A stretch of DNA of 64,000 bases from Prevotella sp. (GTDB taxonomy: Bacteria > Bacteroidota > Bacteroidia > Bacteroidales > Bacteroidaceae). The notes beneath the pieces are model-generated. The model was not told the DNA's origin. It was given only the letters and a program-made list of their open reading frames with translations, and made no database searches. Positions 1-9,488 of this stretch are shown in pieces (within the stretch, counting starts at the first letter, position 1; every line of letters starts with the position of its first letter). The position numbers and the translations under genes are program-made. Location of the stretch: assembly GCA_017554145.1 (NCBI GenBank), contig JAFZIZ010000007.1, positions 1 to 64,000 on the forward strand. The letters run 5' to 3'.

Positions 1-200
1 CCAGGACCTAAGACTTTTGTCTGTAACAGATAATTGACGGGAACAGTCACCGTGAGCACGAAGGTCACAGCCATACCCAGACCTAATGAGGTCTTCACCG
101 TCTTCGACACAGCAAGGTAGGAACACATGCCGAGGAAGAAGGCGAAAATCATATTGTCCACAAAGATGGACCTAAACAGTAATGATATTGCGTGTTCCAT
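1..200 (-). CDS. nqrE: Na+-translocating NADH:quinone reductase subunit E (N-terminal part)
   Basis: Membrane subunit of the Na+-pumping NADH:ubiquinone oxidoreductase. The first 66 residues are present, starting [20 protein letters not shown] and including the conserved stretch [20 protein letters not shown]; the rest lies beyond the left edge. NqrE and NqrD are related multi-span proteins that together hold an Fe-S centre in the membrane. It is last of the visible nqrABCDE order on the minus strand, 3 bases after nqrD, so it is co-transcribed. nqrF is expected just outside the window. Confidence 0.95.
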   Translation of the reverse strand, partial: MEHAISLLFRSIFVDNMIFAFFLGMCSYLAVSKTVKTSLGLGMAVTFVLTVTVPVNYLLQTKVLGP

Positions 201-203
201 AAC

Positions 204-827
204 TTACTTCTCCTTATAAAAATATGCACGATGTACCCAAATCACACATCCCACGAGAATCAGTGCCATAGCAGGCATCGTCATCATACCGTTGTTCACA
301 TAGCCGAAGTCATAGACGCTGTCGGGGATAATCTGGAAGCCCAGCAACGAACCACGTCCGAGGAACTCACGCACAGCACCCACGATAACGAGAATCATGG
401 CATAGCCAAGACCATTACCCACACCGTCGAGGAATGAAGGCCAGGGCTTGTTCTGCATGGCAAACGCCTCCAAGCGTCCCATCAGGATACAGTTGGTGAT
501 AATCAGACCGACATACACAGAGAGCTGAACACTGACGTCATAGGCGAAAGCCTTCAGAATCTGAGAGACGATGGTTACAAGAGCAGCCACAACGACCAGC
601 TGCACCACGATACGGATGCGGTTAGGAATGGTGTTGCGGATAATGGAGATAATCACATTCGCAAAGGCGGTGATTACCGTTACGGCAAGACCCATCACGA
701 TGGCAGGCTTCAGCTGCGAGGTGACGGCGAGTGCCGAGCAGATACCCAATACCTGTCCAAGGATGGGGTGGTCGAGGTTCAACGGATTCGTGAAGACCTC
801 CTTATTTTGTTTACTGAATAGTGCCAT
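204..827 (-). CDS. nqrD: Na+-translocating NADH:quinone reductase subunit D
   Basis: Integral membrane subunit of Na+-NQR, 207 residues, the usual NqrD length. About six hydrophobic spans are visible, with conserved NqrD stretches NPLNLDHPILGQVLGICSAL near the N-terminus and NCILMGRLEAFA near residues 110-122. NqrD and NqrE form an antiparallel pair around an Fe-S centre at the electron/Na+ transfer site. It lies 3 bases after nqrC and 3 bases before nqrE, typical of one operon. No unusual features. Confidence 0.97.
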   Translation of the reverse strand: MALFSKQNKEVFTNPLNLDHPILGQVLGICSALAVTSQLKPAIVMGLAVTVITAFANVIISIIRNTIPNRIRIVVQLVVVAALVTIVSQILKAFAYDVSVQLSVYVGLIITNCILMGRLEAFAMQNKPWPSFLDGVGNGLGYAMILVIVGAVREFLGRGSLLGFQIIPDSVYDFGYVNNGMMTMPAMALILVGCVIWVHRAYFYKEK

Positions 828-830
828 AGT

Positions 831-1451
831 TTACTTCTCCTTCAATTTAGTAATATAAGCATTCAGACCATCGCGAAGCATATCGGATACACCGTTGGAA
901 GTCAGTGTAGCACCCGTGACACAGTCAACCTCAGAGTCTTTATTCTCCACTTTCTTCACTACGCCAATGGCAATCTTACCATCGTCAGCAAAGATCTTCT
1001 TACCCTGGAACTTCTCCTGCCAAGCCTGAGAGTCTTTAATCTCGGCACCCAGACCTGCAGTCTCACCCTCATGGTTGAAATAGGCGCCATAGATAGTGTT
1101 CAAATCATCATTGACAGCAATAAAAGCAGAGATACCGCCCCAAAGGCCCATGCCTTTCAGGGGGAACACATACTTCTTCTGTCCTTTGATATCACATACA
1201 TAATATAACTGGTCACCAGCCTTCTCTTCACTCTTCACCACCTCTTTGTACTTGGCTTCAGCCTCTGCGCCGTCCAAGCCACGGATGTTCAACGAGTAGA
1301 GAATCTGCTTCTTCACGTCGAGGGCCACATTAGCGTCCTGCATCGGTTTCAGTGCCTGATAGACGAAAGCCAGCAGGAAAGCCACGATGATGACAAGTAT
1401 TGCACTATATGCAATGATGTACGAATTCGAATTAGTATTTAACTTAGCCAT
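831..1451 (-). CDS. nqrC: Na+-translocating NADH:quinone reductase subunit C
   Basis: Na+-NQR subunit carrying a covalent FMN, 206 residues. One N-terminal membrane span (about residues 11-33) is followed by a periplasmic FMN-binding domain. Near the C-terminus the motif VTGATLTSNGV holds the threonine to which FMN is attached in this family (S/T-G-A-T). The gap to nqrB contains a 7-base-period array (GAATTAA units read in the coding direction) ending in GAGGTAA just before the ATG, so the repeat may supply a Shine-Dalgarno-like sequence, which is uncommon in Bacteroidetes. Confidence 0.97.
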   Translation of the reverse strand: MAKLNTNSNSYIIAYSAILVIIVAFLLAFVYQALKPMQDANVALDVKKQILYSLNIRGLDGAEAEAKYKEVVKSEEKAGDQLYYVCDIKGQKKYVFPLKGMGLWGGISAFIAVNDDLNTIYGAYFNHEGETAGLGAEIKDSQAWQEKFQGKKIFADDGKIAIGVVKKVENKDSEVDCVTGATLTSNGVSDMLRDGLNAYITKLKEK

Positions 1452-1487
1452 TTCTCTTACCTCCTAATTCTTAATTCTTAATTCTCT
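1452..1487 (-). repeat. Heptamer array in the nqrB-nqrC gap
   Basis: On the coding (minus) strand the gap reads GAATTAA, GAATTAA, GAATTAG, GAGGTAA, GAGAA, ATG. It is a short member of the 7-base-period repeats seen in many gaps of this window. The fourth unit resembles a ribosome binding site. Confidence 0.6.
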
Positions 1488-2625
1488 TCATACGTTTATT
1501 GATATTACGAGCCACCACAAAGTGGTCAATCGTAGGAGCAAACATATTACCAAAGAAGATGGCGAGCATCATACCCTCCGGATAACCGGCATTCATCACA
1601 CGGATGATGATAGCCATCGCACCGATGAGGAAACCATAGATATACTGACCTGTCTTCGTACGACAAGAAGTGACAGGGTCGGTAGCCATAAACACAGCAC
1701 CGAAGGCGAAGCCACCCATCACGAAGTGGTGCCACCATTCCATCGACTGACCCGTGCTCTGGAAGAGGAGTGCCAACAGGGCACCACCTACGAACACACT
1801 CAGCATCGTACGCCAAGAGGCGATGCCCGTCCACAGCAGGATGACAGCACCGATGGCAATGGCGATGAGTGATGTCTCACCGATAGAACCAGGAATGAAT
1901 CCCAGGGCCATATCCATGATAGAAGCATCAGGAGCGATACCCTGCCCTATCTGTCCCAGTGGTGTAGCAGCGGTGAAGCCGTCGGGCAAGGTGTTACCCA
2001 ATCCCAAGATAGAATCTTGGGACACCCAGATCTGATCACCTGTCATCTTGGAAGGATAGGCGAAGAACAGGAACATACGGGCTGCGATGGCAGGATTGAA
2101 GATATTCATACCCGTACCACCGAAAATCTCCTTACAGAAGATGACACTGAAGGCGCAGGCGAGAGCCAGCATCCACAGCGGACAACCGATAGGAATAATC
2201 AGCGGGATGATGATACCCGATACGAGATAACCCTCCTGGATCTCCTCGCCCTTCCATTGTGCCCAGGCAAACTCGATGCCGAGACCAACGATGTAGCTGA
2301 CGAGAATCTTAGGAAGTACGGCGAGGAAGCCATAGCAGAACACCTCCCAGAAAGACGCTGTTGCCAGTGTTCCTGCAGCGAGATAGTTCTGATAGCCGAT
2401 ATTGTACATACCAAACAGCATGGCAGGCATCAGGGCAATGACCACCATACTCATAATACGCTTTGAGTCAATCGCGTCGTGGATATTGACGCCCGTCTTT
2501 GCCGTGTCGTTGGGCACGTAAAGGAAGGTCTCAAAGCCGTCGAACACCGAGCGGAAGGCATGTAACTTACCACCCTCTTCGAAGTTCGGCTTTACCTTAT
2601 TGAGAAAATTTCTTAATGCGCTCAT
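1471..2625 (-). CDS. nqrB: Na+-translocating NADH:quinone reductase subunit B
   Basis: Large membrane subunit of Na+-NQR, 384 residues, with around ten hydrophobic spans. It carries covalent FMN and riboflavin and lines the Na+ path. The FMN-attachment region is visible as DGFTAATPLGQ, with the likely flavinylated threonine at residue 221. The conserved stretches GGTGMNIFNPAIAARMFLFF and MATDPVTSC are present. It starts 5 bases after the nqrA stop. Length and motifs are normal. Confidence 0.97.
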   Translation of the reverse strand: MSALRNFLNKVKPNFEEGGKLHAFRSVFDGFETFLYVPNDTAKTGVNIHDAIDSKRIMSMVVIALMPAMLFGMYNIGYQNYLAAGTLATASFWEVFCYGFLAVLPKILVSYIVGLGIEFAWAQWKGEEIQEGYLVSGIIIPLIIPIGCPLWMLALACAFSVIFCKEIFGGTGMNIFNPAIAARMFLFFAYPSKMTGDQIWVSQDSILGLGNTLPDGFTAATPLGQIGQGIAPDASIMDMALGFIPGSIGETSLIAIAIGAVILLWTGIASWRTMLSVFVGGALLALLFQSTGQSMEWWHHFVMGGFAFGAVFMATDPVTSCRTKTGQYIYGFLIGAMAIIIRVMNAGYPEGMMLAIFFGNMFAPTIDHFVVARNINKRMKRIKN

Positions 2626-2630
2626 AGTCC

Positions 2631-3974
2631 TTATGCGTTTTCTTTACGTAAAATGTTCAGTCCTTCACGCACGATGCGCTGCAACTCCAGTTTCGACGAG
2701 TCAACAAACTCAGCGAGGGCGAAGTCCTCAGGACTTACCTCATAGATACCCAGCGCCTCCTGACGGTCGATATCGCCTGCGATAATCGCCTTGATGAGGT
2801 ATTCACCATAGATATCCATCGGCAGCACCTTGTCATACTCACCACTCATAATCATGTGACGCTCACCACCCTTCACACGGGCATCGAGCGCATACTTCTT
2901 TTTACCACAGAGCCATGAGAAATAACTGCGGTTCACAGAGAACTGCTTGAAGCGTGGAAGAATCCATCCCAGCATCTCGTCGGCATCGTTACCCTCGGGA
3001 ATCACGGTAATCTCCGAGGTGTGTGCACCCAGGAATCCTTCCTTGGTAGTAGGCTTACCTGTCAGCACATTACCATTGATGATACGTACGTTCTTGTCAG
3101 CATCGTAGCTGTTGGAGAGTAATGTTGAGAGTTCCTCCCCTACGAGCATATCCACGTATGCAGGATTCGTAATCTCACTTCCGCAGAGCGCAACGGTACG
3201 CTTCAGGTCCACCTTACCCGTATTGAACAGACGACCGATAAAGAGCACGACAGTAGGGTCACCAATTGTCCAGACCACCTCACCCTTATTGACGGGATCA
3301 AGGTGATTCACCTGAACGCCTACGTTACCAGCAGGACACTTACCATCGAAGATGGTCACCTCTACATCCCGATAATTCTCGAAACTGGAATGAACACCAC
3401 AACCCAGATACGTCTTGGCAATCTTCGACAGAGCAGTAAGACCAGTCTGGAAATCACCCTCCTGTCCTTTGACCTCAAAATCGAAATCTGCTGCTAATGG
3501 CTTGTCCCTAAGGGCAGACACAAAAATGGATTTAGGCATCTGTGATGGATTCGTCGATACGGCATACGGCAACTGGTTGATGTATCCGAAGATACCAGCT
3601 TCCAACAATGCATCGATTACGGCTTTACCATCCATCTTAGAAACGTCCTTCTTGCCGAAGTCCGTAAACTCCTGCTGCGCATCGGCTTCCACCCTGACGC
3701 AGAGCACTTTTCTTCGTTCACCACGCACCACCTCACGGACCGTACCGCTCACTGGCGAGGCAAACTTCACTTCAGGATACTGTTTGTTGACAAACAAGGC
3801 ATCCCCGGCTTTGACTTTGTCACCTTCTTTGACAACGACCTTCGGCGTCACCCCCTCGAAATCGTCTGGCACCAACGCGTAGTGGCCATTTGATTTCAGC
3901 TGGATGCGCTTATTCTCAGCCTTGCCTTGCAGGTTGATCGTCAAGCCTTTTCGTAACTTGATTACATTTGCCAT
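2631..3974 (-). CDS. nqrA: Na+-translocating NADH:quinone reductase subunit A
   Basis: First gene of the nqr operon; a soluble subunit at the membrane face implicated in quinone binding. It has 447 residues starting MANVIKLRKGLTINLQGKAE, the typical NqrA N-terminus, followed by a lipoyl-like barrel (VVVKEGDKVKAGDALFVNK; SPVSGTVREVVRGERRK). It is divergent from the TamB-like gene across about 147 bases. A -7 element (TAATTTTG on the minus strand, 4014-4021) in that gap fits the operon promoter. Confidence 0.97.
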   Translation of the reverse strand: MANVIKLRKGLTINLQGKAENKRIQLKSNGHYALVPDDFEGVTPKVVVKEGDKVKAGDALFVNKQYPEVKFASPVSGTVREVVRGERRKVLCVRVEADAQQEFTDFGKKDVSKMDGKAVIDALLEAGIFGYINQLPYAVSTNPSQMPKSIFVSALRDKPLAADFDFEVKGQEGDFQTGLTALSKIAKTYLGCGVHSSFENYRDVEVTIFDGKCPAGNVGVQVNHLDPVNKGEVVWTIGDPTVVLFIGRLFNTGKVDLKRTVALCGSEITNPAYVDMLVGEELSTLLSNSYDADKNVRIINGNVLTGKPTTKEGFLGAHTSEITVIPEGNDADEMLGWILPRFKQFSVNRSYFSWLCGKKKYALDARVKGGERHMIMSGEYDKVLPMDIYGEYLIKAIIAGDIDRQEALGIYEVSPEDFALAEFVDSSKLELQRIVREGLNILRKENA

Positions 3975-4013
3975 TTATATAAATGTTTAAGAATAGTCGT
4001 GCAGAAAACGTTG

Positions 4014-4021
4014 CAAAATTA
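4014..4021 (-). promoter_or_regulatory. Probable -7 element of the nqr operon
   Basis: Minus-strand TAATTTTG matches the Bacteroidetes TAnnTTTG box, 40 bases upstream of the nqrA start. A TTG lies 22 bases further upstream as a weak -33 candidate. Confidence 0.5.
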
Positions 4022-4085
4022 ATAAAAATAGGTATAAAATGCGCAATTTTCCTCTGAAATATTCCAATGTCACAACTTTTTATCG

Positions 4086-4093
4086 TAATTTTG
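4086..4093 (+). promoter_or_regulatory. Probable -7 element of the TamB-like gene
   Basis: Plus-strand TAATTTTG in the divergent nqrA/tamB gap. Transcription would start near 4100, upstream of all candidate start codons (TTG 4122, GTG 4170, TTG 4179). No clear -33 element is seen. Confidence 0.45.
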
Positions 4094-4121
4094 TAGCAAA
4101 AATAGCGCGCAAAGAAATATT

Positions 4122-7100
4122 TTGCTATCTCTGTCTGACAGATTGACGCGCTCATCTATACAAAATCAAGTGAGGGTTTTGAAACATATTATCGGCAGAA
4201 CAATATGGATCCTGATCGGTCTGTATGTATTGTTTATTGGCTCCTTTCAAATCCCTGCCGTCCAAGAATTTGCCGGTAAGAAAGTCGCAGGACTCTTGGC
4301 TGAGAAGTTAGGCACCAGTGTACAGATTGGCAGTGTCAACCCCGGCGTTCTCAACCGACTGATTATCGATAAGGTCCGCATCCTTGACCAACAAGGTAAA
4401 GAGATGCTGACCATCAACCGTCTCGGTGTTCGTATCAATGTCTTCTCCCTGCTCAACGGAAAGATATCCATCTCCTCCGCACAGGTATTCGGAGCCCACG
4501 CCAACCTGTATCAAGCGACAGCTGATACGGATCCGAACTTCCAGTTTGCCCTCGACTCACTGGCCTCCAAGGACACGGATGACCAACAGCCGCTCGACCT
4601 GCACATCAACTCCCTCATCATACGTCACTCCAGTGTACGTTTCGACAAGCTCTATGAGCCAGAGACGCCCCAGCAGCTGAATCCTTCACACCTTCATGTG
4701 AAGGACATCACAGCCTATATCATCCTGAAGACCATGACGCCTGACACCCTGAATCTCAATGTCAAGAAACTCGCTTTCAAGGAGAAGTCAGGACTGGAAA
4801 TGGAGAAACTCACCCTCCAGTTTGACGGAGGACGCTCCCAGAGTCATCTGCATCAGATCAACATCAAGATGCCTGGCACCGACTTCACCATCAACGATAT
4901 GACGGCCAACTATCAGATGGAGGGTAATGCCATCCGTGTACCGTCATTGACCTACCAAGGAGAAATCAAGCCCTCGCATATCCGACTGTCGGACATTGCC
5001 TGTCTGCTACCCTCCCTGAAAACTTTCAACAGCACCCTGTCCGTCTCTTCACAATTCAAGGGAAAAGGCTATGATGTGGAGATACCCGACCTGAACATCA
5101 ACTCTTCTACGGGAGACATCGATATCCACTGTGACGGTTGGATCAGACAACTCAACCAACGTCCCCAATGGCATGCAAACCTCAAAGACCTGTCGCTCTC
5201 TGCCAAAACCATCAATTTCATTTCTGAGAACTTAAAAGGTAAACAGGTAGAGGTACCTCCCGTCATCGTCAGAATGGGTGACATCCATCTGACGGGCAGT
5301 GCCGACGGACACGGAACAGAACAGGTTGACATCCATCAACAACTCCATTCCAGCATTGGAGACGCCACCGTGCATTTTGCCATGAACGGACAACAGGAGT
5401 TTATGGGAAGTCTGCAGACGGACGGTATCAATCTCCGACAACTCTTGGACGACGAGAAGTTCGGTACACTGGCCACCACCATCGATCTGAATGGTAGTCT
5501 TGCTTCGAACAATACCCGTATCCATGCCCAAGGTACTGTCAGTAAACTGGAATACAATCATTATCTCTATCAGCATATTGATGTCAACGGCAGCTATGCC
5601 CCCAATGGCATCGAGGGAATGCTGTCTATAGAAGACCCCAACATCAACATGAACGTTGAAGGCATCTATCATACAGGCAGTCCGACCAAGGATATCCAAA
5701 TCAAAGCGACCGTCAAGGATTTCTCACCACAAGCCACCCATCTCTCCGAGCAATGGAAAGATGCCCGTTTCTCCACAGACATAGAGGCCACCCTGACCGG
5801 TTCCGACTTGAATAATGCAAAAGGATTCCTCGATATCAGTAACTTCACGATGAAAGCGACGGATCATCATTATGAACTGGATAACCTGCATATACAGACC
5901 GGCTATGACGAACAGACCCACTACCTGTTGCTGAACAGCGATTTCGCCAATGCGGAGATCAGAGGGGAGTTCAACTACCAGACACTGACGCAAAGCTTTA
6001 CCAACTTCCTCGCCAGCCAGTTGCCTACGCTACCTGGATTACCCCGTGTGAATCCTGATACACATAATAACTTCACCATCAATGCTACTATCCGCAAGAG
6101 TGACTGGCTGCAACACTTCGCCAGCATCCCCTTGACCATCACCCAACCGATTACCCTTCAAGGCTTTGTCAACGACAACCAGCGGAACATCAACTTGGAA
6201 TGCAATCTCCCTGCCTTTTTATATAACGAAAGCGGTTACCGCGATGGAGGCATTGTCATCACCACCCCCAACGATTCCGTGGTCTGTGACATGCATGTCG
6301 TCAAACTCATGGACAACGGCAATAACTTCGACCTGAATCTAAGAGGAAAGGCACATAACAACCACCTCATCAGCACCTTCTCGTGGGATAATCATGCTGT
6401 AGAACGGATGAGTGGAGTACTGAACAGTACGGCGAACTTCTTCATGACACCCGACGGAAAACAGGTTGCACTTGTCGGTATCAACCCGTCGCATCTGAAT
6501 GTGCATAACACCATCTGGCACGTTGATCCCTGTGCCATCTCCTATACTGACAAAAGACTGGAAATCAACGATTTCAACATCCATCATGGAGACCAGCACC
6601 TGATCATCCGAGGGTTGGCTTCGGAAAACAGCAACGACTCCTTGACCGTCAACCTGAAAGAGGTCGATGTCGACTATATCCTGGAACTTGTCAATTTCGA
6701 TGCCGTCAGCTTTAACGGCCTGGCCACGGGTACCGCTGTAGCAAAAGGGATCTTCGGTAAACAGTTACAGGCACATGCCGACCTCGTTGTCAATAACTTC
6801 AAATTCGAACACGGACGGATGGGAACGCTGGATGCGCACGTCAACTGGAACACCGAGAAAGAGCAGATAGATATCCACGCCATCGCTGACGACGGAAAAG
6901 ACGCGATGACCTATATCGACGGTTACGTCTCCCCCACCCACGACTATATCGACCTGGGTATCAAGGCAAAGGGAACCCATATCGACTTCATGCAGTCGTT
7001 CACCCAGAGCTTTATCAGCAAGGTGGAAGGACATGCCGATGGTGCCCTGCGTCTCTATGGCCCGCTCAGTCTGATCAACCTCACTGGAGAGTTGGTGGTC

Positions 7101-8576
7101 AACGGAGAGACACATGTCAAGACCATTGGCTGTACCTACCAACTGCGTAACGACACCATCCGCCTCGTACCCAATGAGATTGAGTTTGTCAGATGTCCTA
7201 TCTATGACATCCACGACCACCAAGGCATTGTCACAGGTGGTATTCACCACAACTACCTTACACAGATGACATACGACATCTACGTCAATGCCCAGAACCT
7301 GCTCGCCTATGACTTCCCGGACTTTGGCGACGAGATCTTCTACGGCACCATTTATGGGTCGGGAGATGTAGCGATTCACGGAAGGAGCAGAGAGGTCGTC
7401 ATCGACCTGAACGTTACCCCCCAGCCGAACTCGGTATTCGTCTTTAACGCTGCCAATCCTGATGCGATATCCAATCAGGAGTTCATCCAGTGGGGCCTCA
7501 AGGAGAAGACACAGGCACAGATTGCCGGATTGAAACTACAGAAGGAACCTCAACCCATAGAGGACCGGTCTGACATGCGCATCAATTTCCTCATCAACTG
7601 TACCCCCGCAGGTACGCTACGCTTGCTGATGGACAGTCATACCAACGACTACATCACCCTGCATGGTAATGGTGTGCTTCGCGCCTCATGGTTTAACAAA
7701 GGTAGTTTCCAGATGTTCGGCACCTATCAGGTGACAGACGGTACTTATAATATCACCATTCAAAATATCATCAAGAAGAACTTCACCTTCCAGGAAGGCG
7801 GTACGATTGTCTTCGGTGGCGACCCCTATGAGGCCAGTCTCAACCTACAGGCAGTCAACACCGTCAATGGTGTCTCCCTCAGTGACCTGAATGTCGGAAG
7901 GAGTTTCTCGAATACAGTACGTGTCAACTGTCTGATGAACATCAGTGGACAACCCTCCCAACCGATTGTCGATTTTGATTTGGACATGCCCAATGTCAAT
8001 GCTGACGAAAAACAAATGGTACGCTCCCTCATCAACTCTCAGGACGAGATGAACCAACAGGTACTCTACCTGCTGGCCATCGGACGCTTCTATCCGCAAG
8101 GGGCCAATAACGAGAATACCTCCCAACAGAATCAGACATCCTTGGCGATGCAGAGCCTGCTGTCCGGTACACTATCCGGACAAATCAATAGTCTCTTGAA
8201 GTCGGTTGTCAAAAGTAACGACTGGAGTTTCGGTGCCAATATCTCTACTGGAGACGAAGGATGGAACAACGCTGAGTATGAAGGACTTATCAGCGGTCGT
8301 CTGTTTAACAACAGACTCCTTATCAATGGTCAGTTCGGCTATCGCGACAACACGAGGACTGCCAATCCATCGTTCATCGGCGACTTCGATATCCGTTATC
8401 TGCTTCTGCCCAATGGTAACCTCGCCTTGAAGGTCTACAACCAGACCAACGACCGTTACTTCACCAAGTCAAGCCTGAACACACAAGGTATCGGCATCAT
8501 TATGAAGAAAGACTTCAACGGCTGGAAAGACCTCTTCAGCAAAAAGAAGAAAAAGAAAACCAAGAAAAAAGAATAG
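4122..8576 (+). CDS. tamB: TamB-like translocation/assembly protein (DUF490 family)
   Basis: Very large (up to 1484 residues) envelope-spanning protein of the TamB/AsmA-like superfamily, implicated in lipid transport or outer-membrane protein assembly between inner and outer membranes. It has one N-terminal anchor (TIWILIGLYVLFIGSF), a long beta-rich repetitive middle part and a C-terminal TamB domain (about residues 1000-1470; FDLDMPNVNADEKQMVRSLI is typical). It ends in a lysine-rich tail (KKKKKKTKKKE). The start is uncertain: no ATG precedes the anchor, and TTG 4122, GTG 4170 or TTG 4179 are possible. No TamA-like partner is adjacent. Family assignment is firm; exact role is inferred. Confidence 0.9.
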   Translation: MLSLSDRLTRSSIQNQVRVLKHIIGRTIWILIGLYVLFIGSFQIPAVQEFAGKKVAGLLAEKLGTSVQIGSVNPGVLNRLIIDKVRILDQQGKEMLTINRLGVRINVFSLLNGKISISSAQVFGAHANLYQATADTDPNFQFALDSLASKDTDDQQPLDLHINSLIIRHSSVRFDKLYEPETPQQLNPSHLHVKDITAYIILKTMTPDTLNLNVKKLAFKEKSGLEMEKLTLQFDGGRSQSHLHQINIKMPGTDFTINDMTANYQMEGNAIRVPSLTYQGEIKPSHIRLSDIACLLPSLKTFNSTLSVSSQFKGKGYDVEIPDLNINSSTGDIDIHCDGWIRQLNQRPQWHANLKDLSLSAKTINFISENLKGKQVEVPPVIVRMGDIHLTGSADGHGTEQVDIHQQLHSSIGDATVHFAMNGQQEFMGSLQTDGINLRQLLDDEKFGTLATTIDLNGSLASNNTRIHAQGTVSKLEYNHYLYQHIDVNGSYAPNGIEGMLSIEDPNINMNVEGIYHTGSPTKDIQIKATVKDFSPQATHLSEQWKDARFSTDIEATLTGSDLNNAKGFLDISNFTMKATDHHYELDNLHIQTGYDEQTHYLLLNSDFANAEIRGEFNYQTLTQSFTNFLASQLPTLPGLPRVNPDTHNNFTINATIRKSDWLQHFASIPLTITQPITLQGFVNDNQRNINLECNLPAFLYNESGYRDGGIVITTPNDSVVCDMHVVKLMDNGNNFDLNLRGKAHNNHLISTFSWDNHAVERMSGVLNSTANFFMTPDGKQVALVGINPSHLNVHNTIWHVDPCAISYTDKRLEINDFNIHHGDQHLIIRGLASENSNDSLTVNLKEVDVDYILELVNFDAVSFNGLATGTAVAKGIFGKQLQAHADLVVNNFKFEHGRMGTLDAHVNWNTEKEQIDIHAIADDGKDAMTYIDGYVSPTHDYIDLGIKAKGTHIDFMQSFTQSFISKVEGHADGALRLYGPLSLINLTGELVVNGETHVKTIGCTYQLRNDTIRLVPNEIEFVRCPIYDIHDHQGIVTGGIHHNYLTQMTYDIYVNAQNLLAYDFPDFGDEIFYGTIYGSGDVAIHGRSREVVIDLNVTPQPNSVFVFNAANPDAISNQEFIQWGLKEKTQAQIAGLKLQKEPQPIEDRSDMRINFLINCTPAGTLRLLMDSHTNDYITLHGNGVLRASWFNKGSFQMFGTYQVTDGTYNITIQNIIKKNFTFQEGGTIVFGGDPYEASLNLQAVNTVNGVSLSDLNVGRSFSNTVRVNCLMNISGQPSQPIVDFDLDMPNVNADEKQMVRSLINSQDEMNQQVLYLLAIGRFYPQGANNENTSQQNQTSLAMQSLLSGTLSGQINSLLKSVVKSNDWSFGANISTGDEGWNNAEYEGLISGRLFNNRLLINGQFGYRDNTRTANPSFIGDFDIRYLLLPNGNLALKVYNQTNDRYFTKSSLNTQGIGIIMKKDFNGWKDLFSKKKKKKTKKKE

Positions 8577-8583
8577 AAAGACG

Positions 8584-9480
8584 TTACTCGTCTTGATAGG
8601 CTTCCTCGCCTATCTGTTCACGGGCTCCAATGGTGAGTTTACGAAGATCATAGAAGGAGCCGTTATAGATATTGAAATCCACCGTTCCCTTAATACCCGG
8701 CAGACGTCCGGCATCCGTATGCTGCCAGAACTTCCAAGGTCCTTGATAGGTCACCTTTTCAACGTAATAGTGGGCTATCCAATAAGGATATTCATCAAAG
8801 ACGGGATCACTCAGGTATTTGAGCTTGAATTTATAATAGGTATAGATGATCGGTTTGACATGGTAATGCTGTTCCACGGTGAGAAGCCATTCATGGACAC
8901 TCGCCTTGAACTCCTCATCGGTTTGGTTCTTAGGTTTATGCTCCACATCCAGTACTGGAGGCAGGTCGCCATTCTCCAATTTCACGTTCTTGATAAAGTA
9001 CTCCGCTTGAGCCTTTGCAGGGGAATGGACACTATAGAAATGATAGGCTCCACGGGTGAAACCATACTCCCGGGCCTGATAGAAGTTATCACGGAAATTA
9101 TCATCAATGATACTGGCACCTTCCGTCGCCTTGATATAGACAAAACGGACAGGATGCTTATCAATCATCCCATTGTCTTTCAGTTCTGCCCAATCGATGC
9201 GTCCCTGATGATGACTGATATCGATACCGTGGATCTCATAGCCCTCAGGATAGCTGACATCACCATAGAGGGCACGCCAACGGAACCCAAAGGGACCGAC
9301 AAAGATATAATAGAAGAAAAAGATATATGCCGCTACGATCAAGCCACCGCCTATCCACCATGCCCAACTGGGAGTATGCTGCATGACACGCTGGAGTAAA
9401 CGAACCAAGAGCCCTGGCCGCTTTCGGCGGACAGGACTCGAGATACGTCGTTTATGTTGCGGTTTACGCTTAGTCGGCAT
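8584..9480 (-). CDS. Membrane-anchored GH25 lysozyme
   Basis: Predicted N,O-diacetylmuramidase-type glycoside hydrolase family 25, 298 residues. A basic N-terminus is followed by one membrane span (about residues 40-62) and then the GH25 barrel: HGIDISHHQGRIDW (first catalytic-region Asp), VYIKATEGASIIDDNF, GAYHFYS, and the DVEH motif that carries catalytic acids in this family. It probably acts on peptidoglycan from the outer face of the inner membrane. It lies 9 bases downstream of the phosphofructokinase gene on the same strand and may share its transcript. Confidence 0.92.
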   Translation of the reverse strand: MPTKRKPQHKRRISSPVRRKRPGLLVRLLQRVMQHTPSWAWWIGGGLIVAAYIFFFYYIFVGPFGFRWRALYGDVSYPEGYEIHGIDISHHQGRIDWAELKDNGMIDKHPVRFVYIKATEGASIIDDNFRDNFYQAREYGFTRGAYHFYSVHSPAKAQAEYFIKNVKLENGDLPPVLDVEHKPKNQTDEEFKASVHEWLLTVEQHYHVKPIIYTYYKFKLKYLSDPVFDEYPYWIAHYYVEKVTYQGPWKFWQHTDAGRLPGIKGTVDFNIYNGSFYDLRKLTIGAREQIGEEAYQDE

Positions 9481-9488
9481 AACAGTAT

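Noticed and set aside
8625-9399. Long plus-strand reading frame opposite the GH25 gene
   Set aside because: Its translation has no recognisable domain and mirrors the clear GH25 gene on the minus strand.
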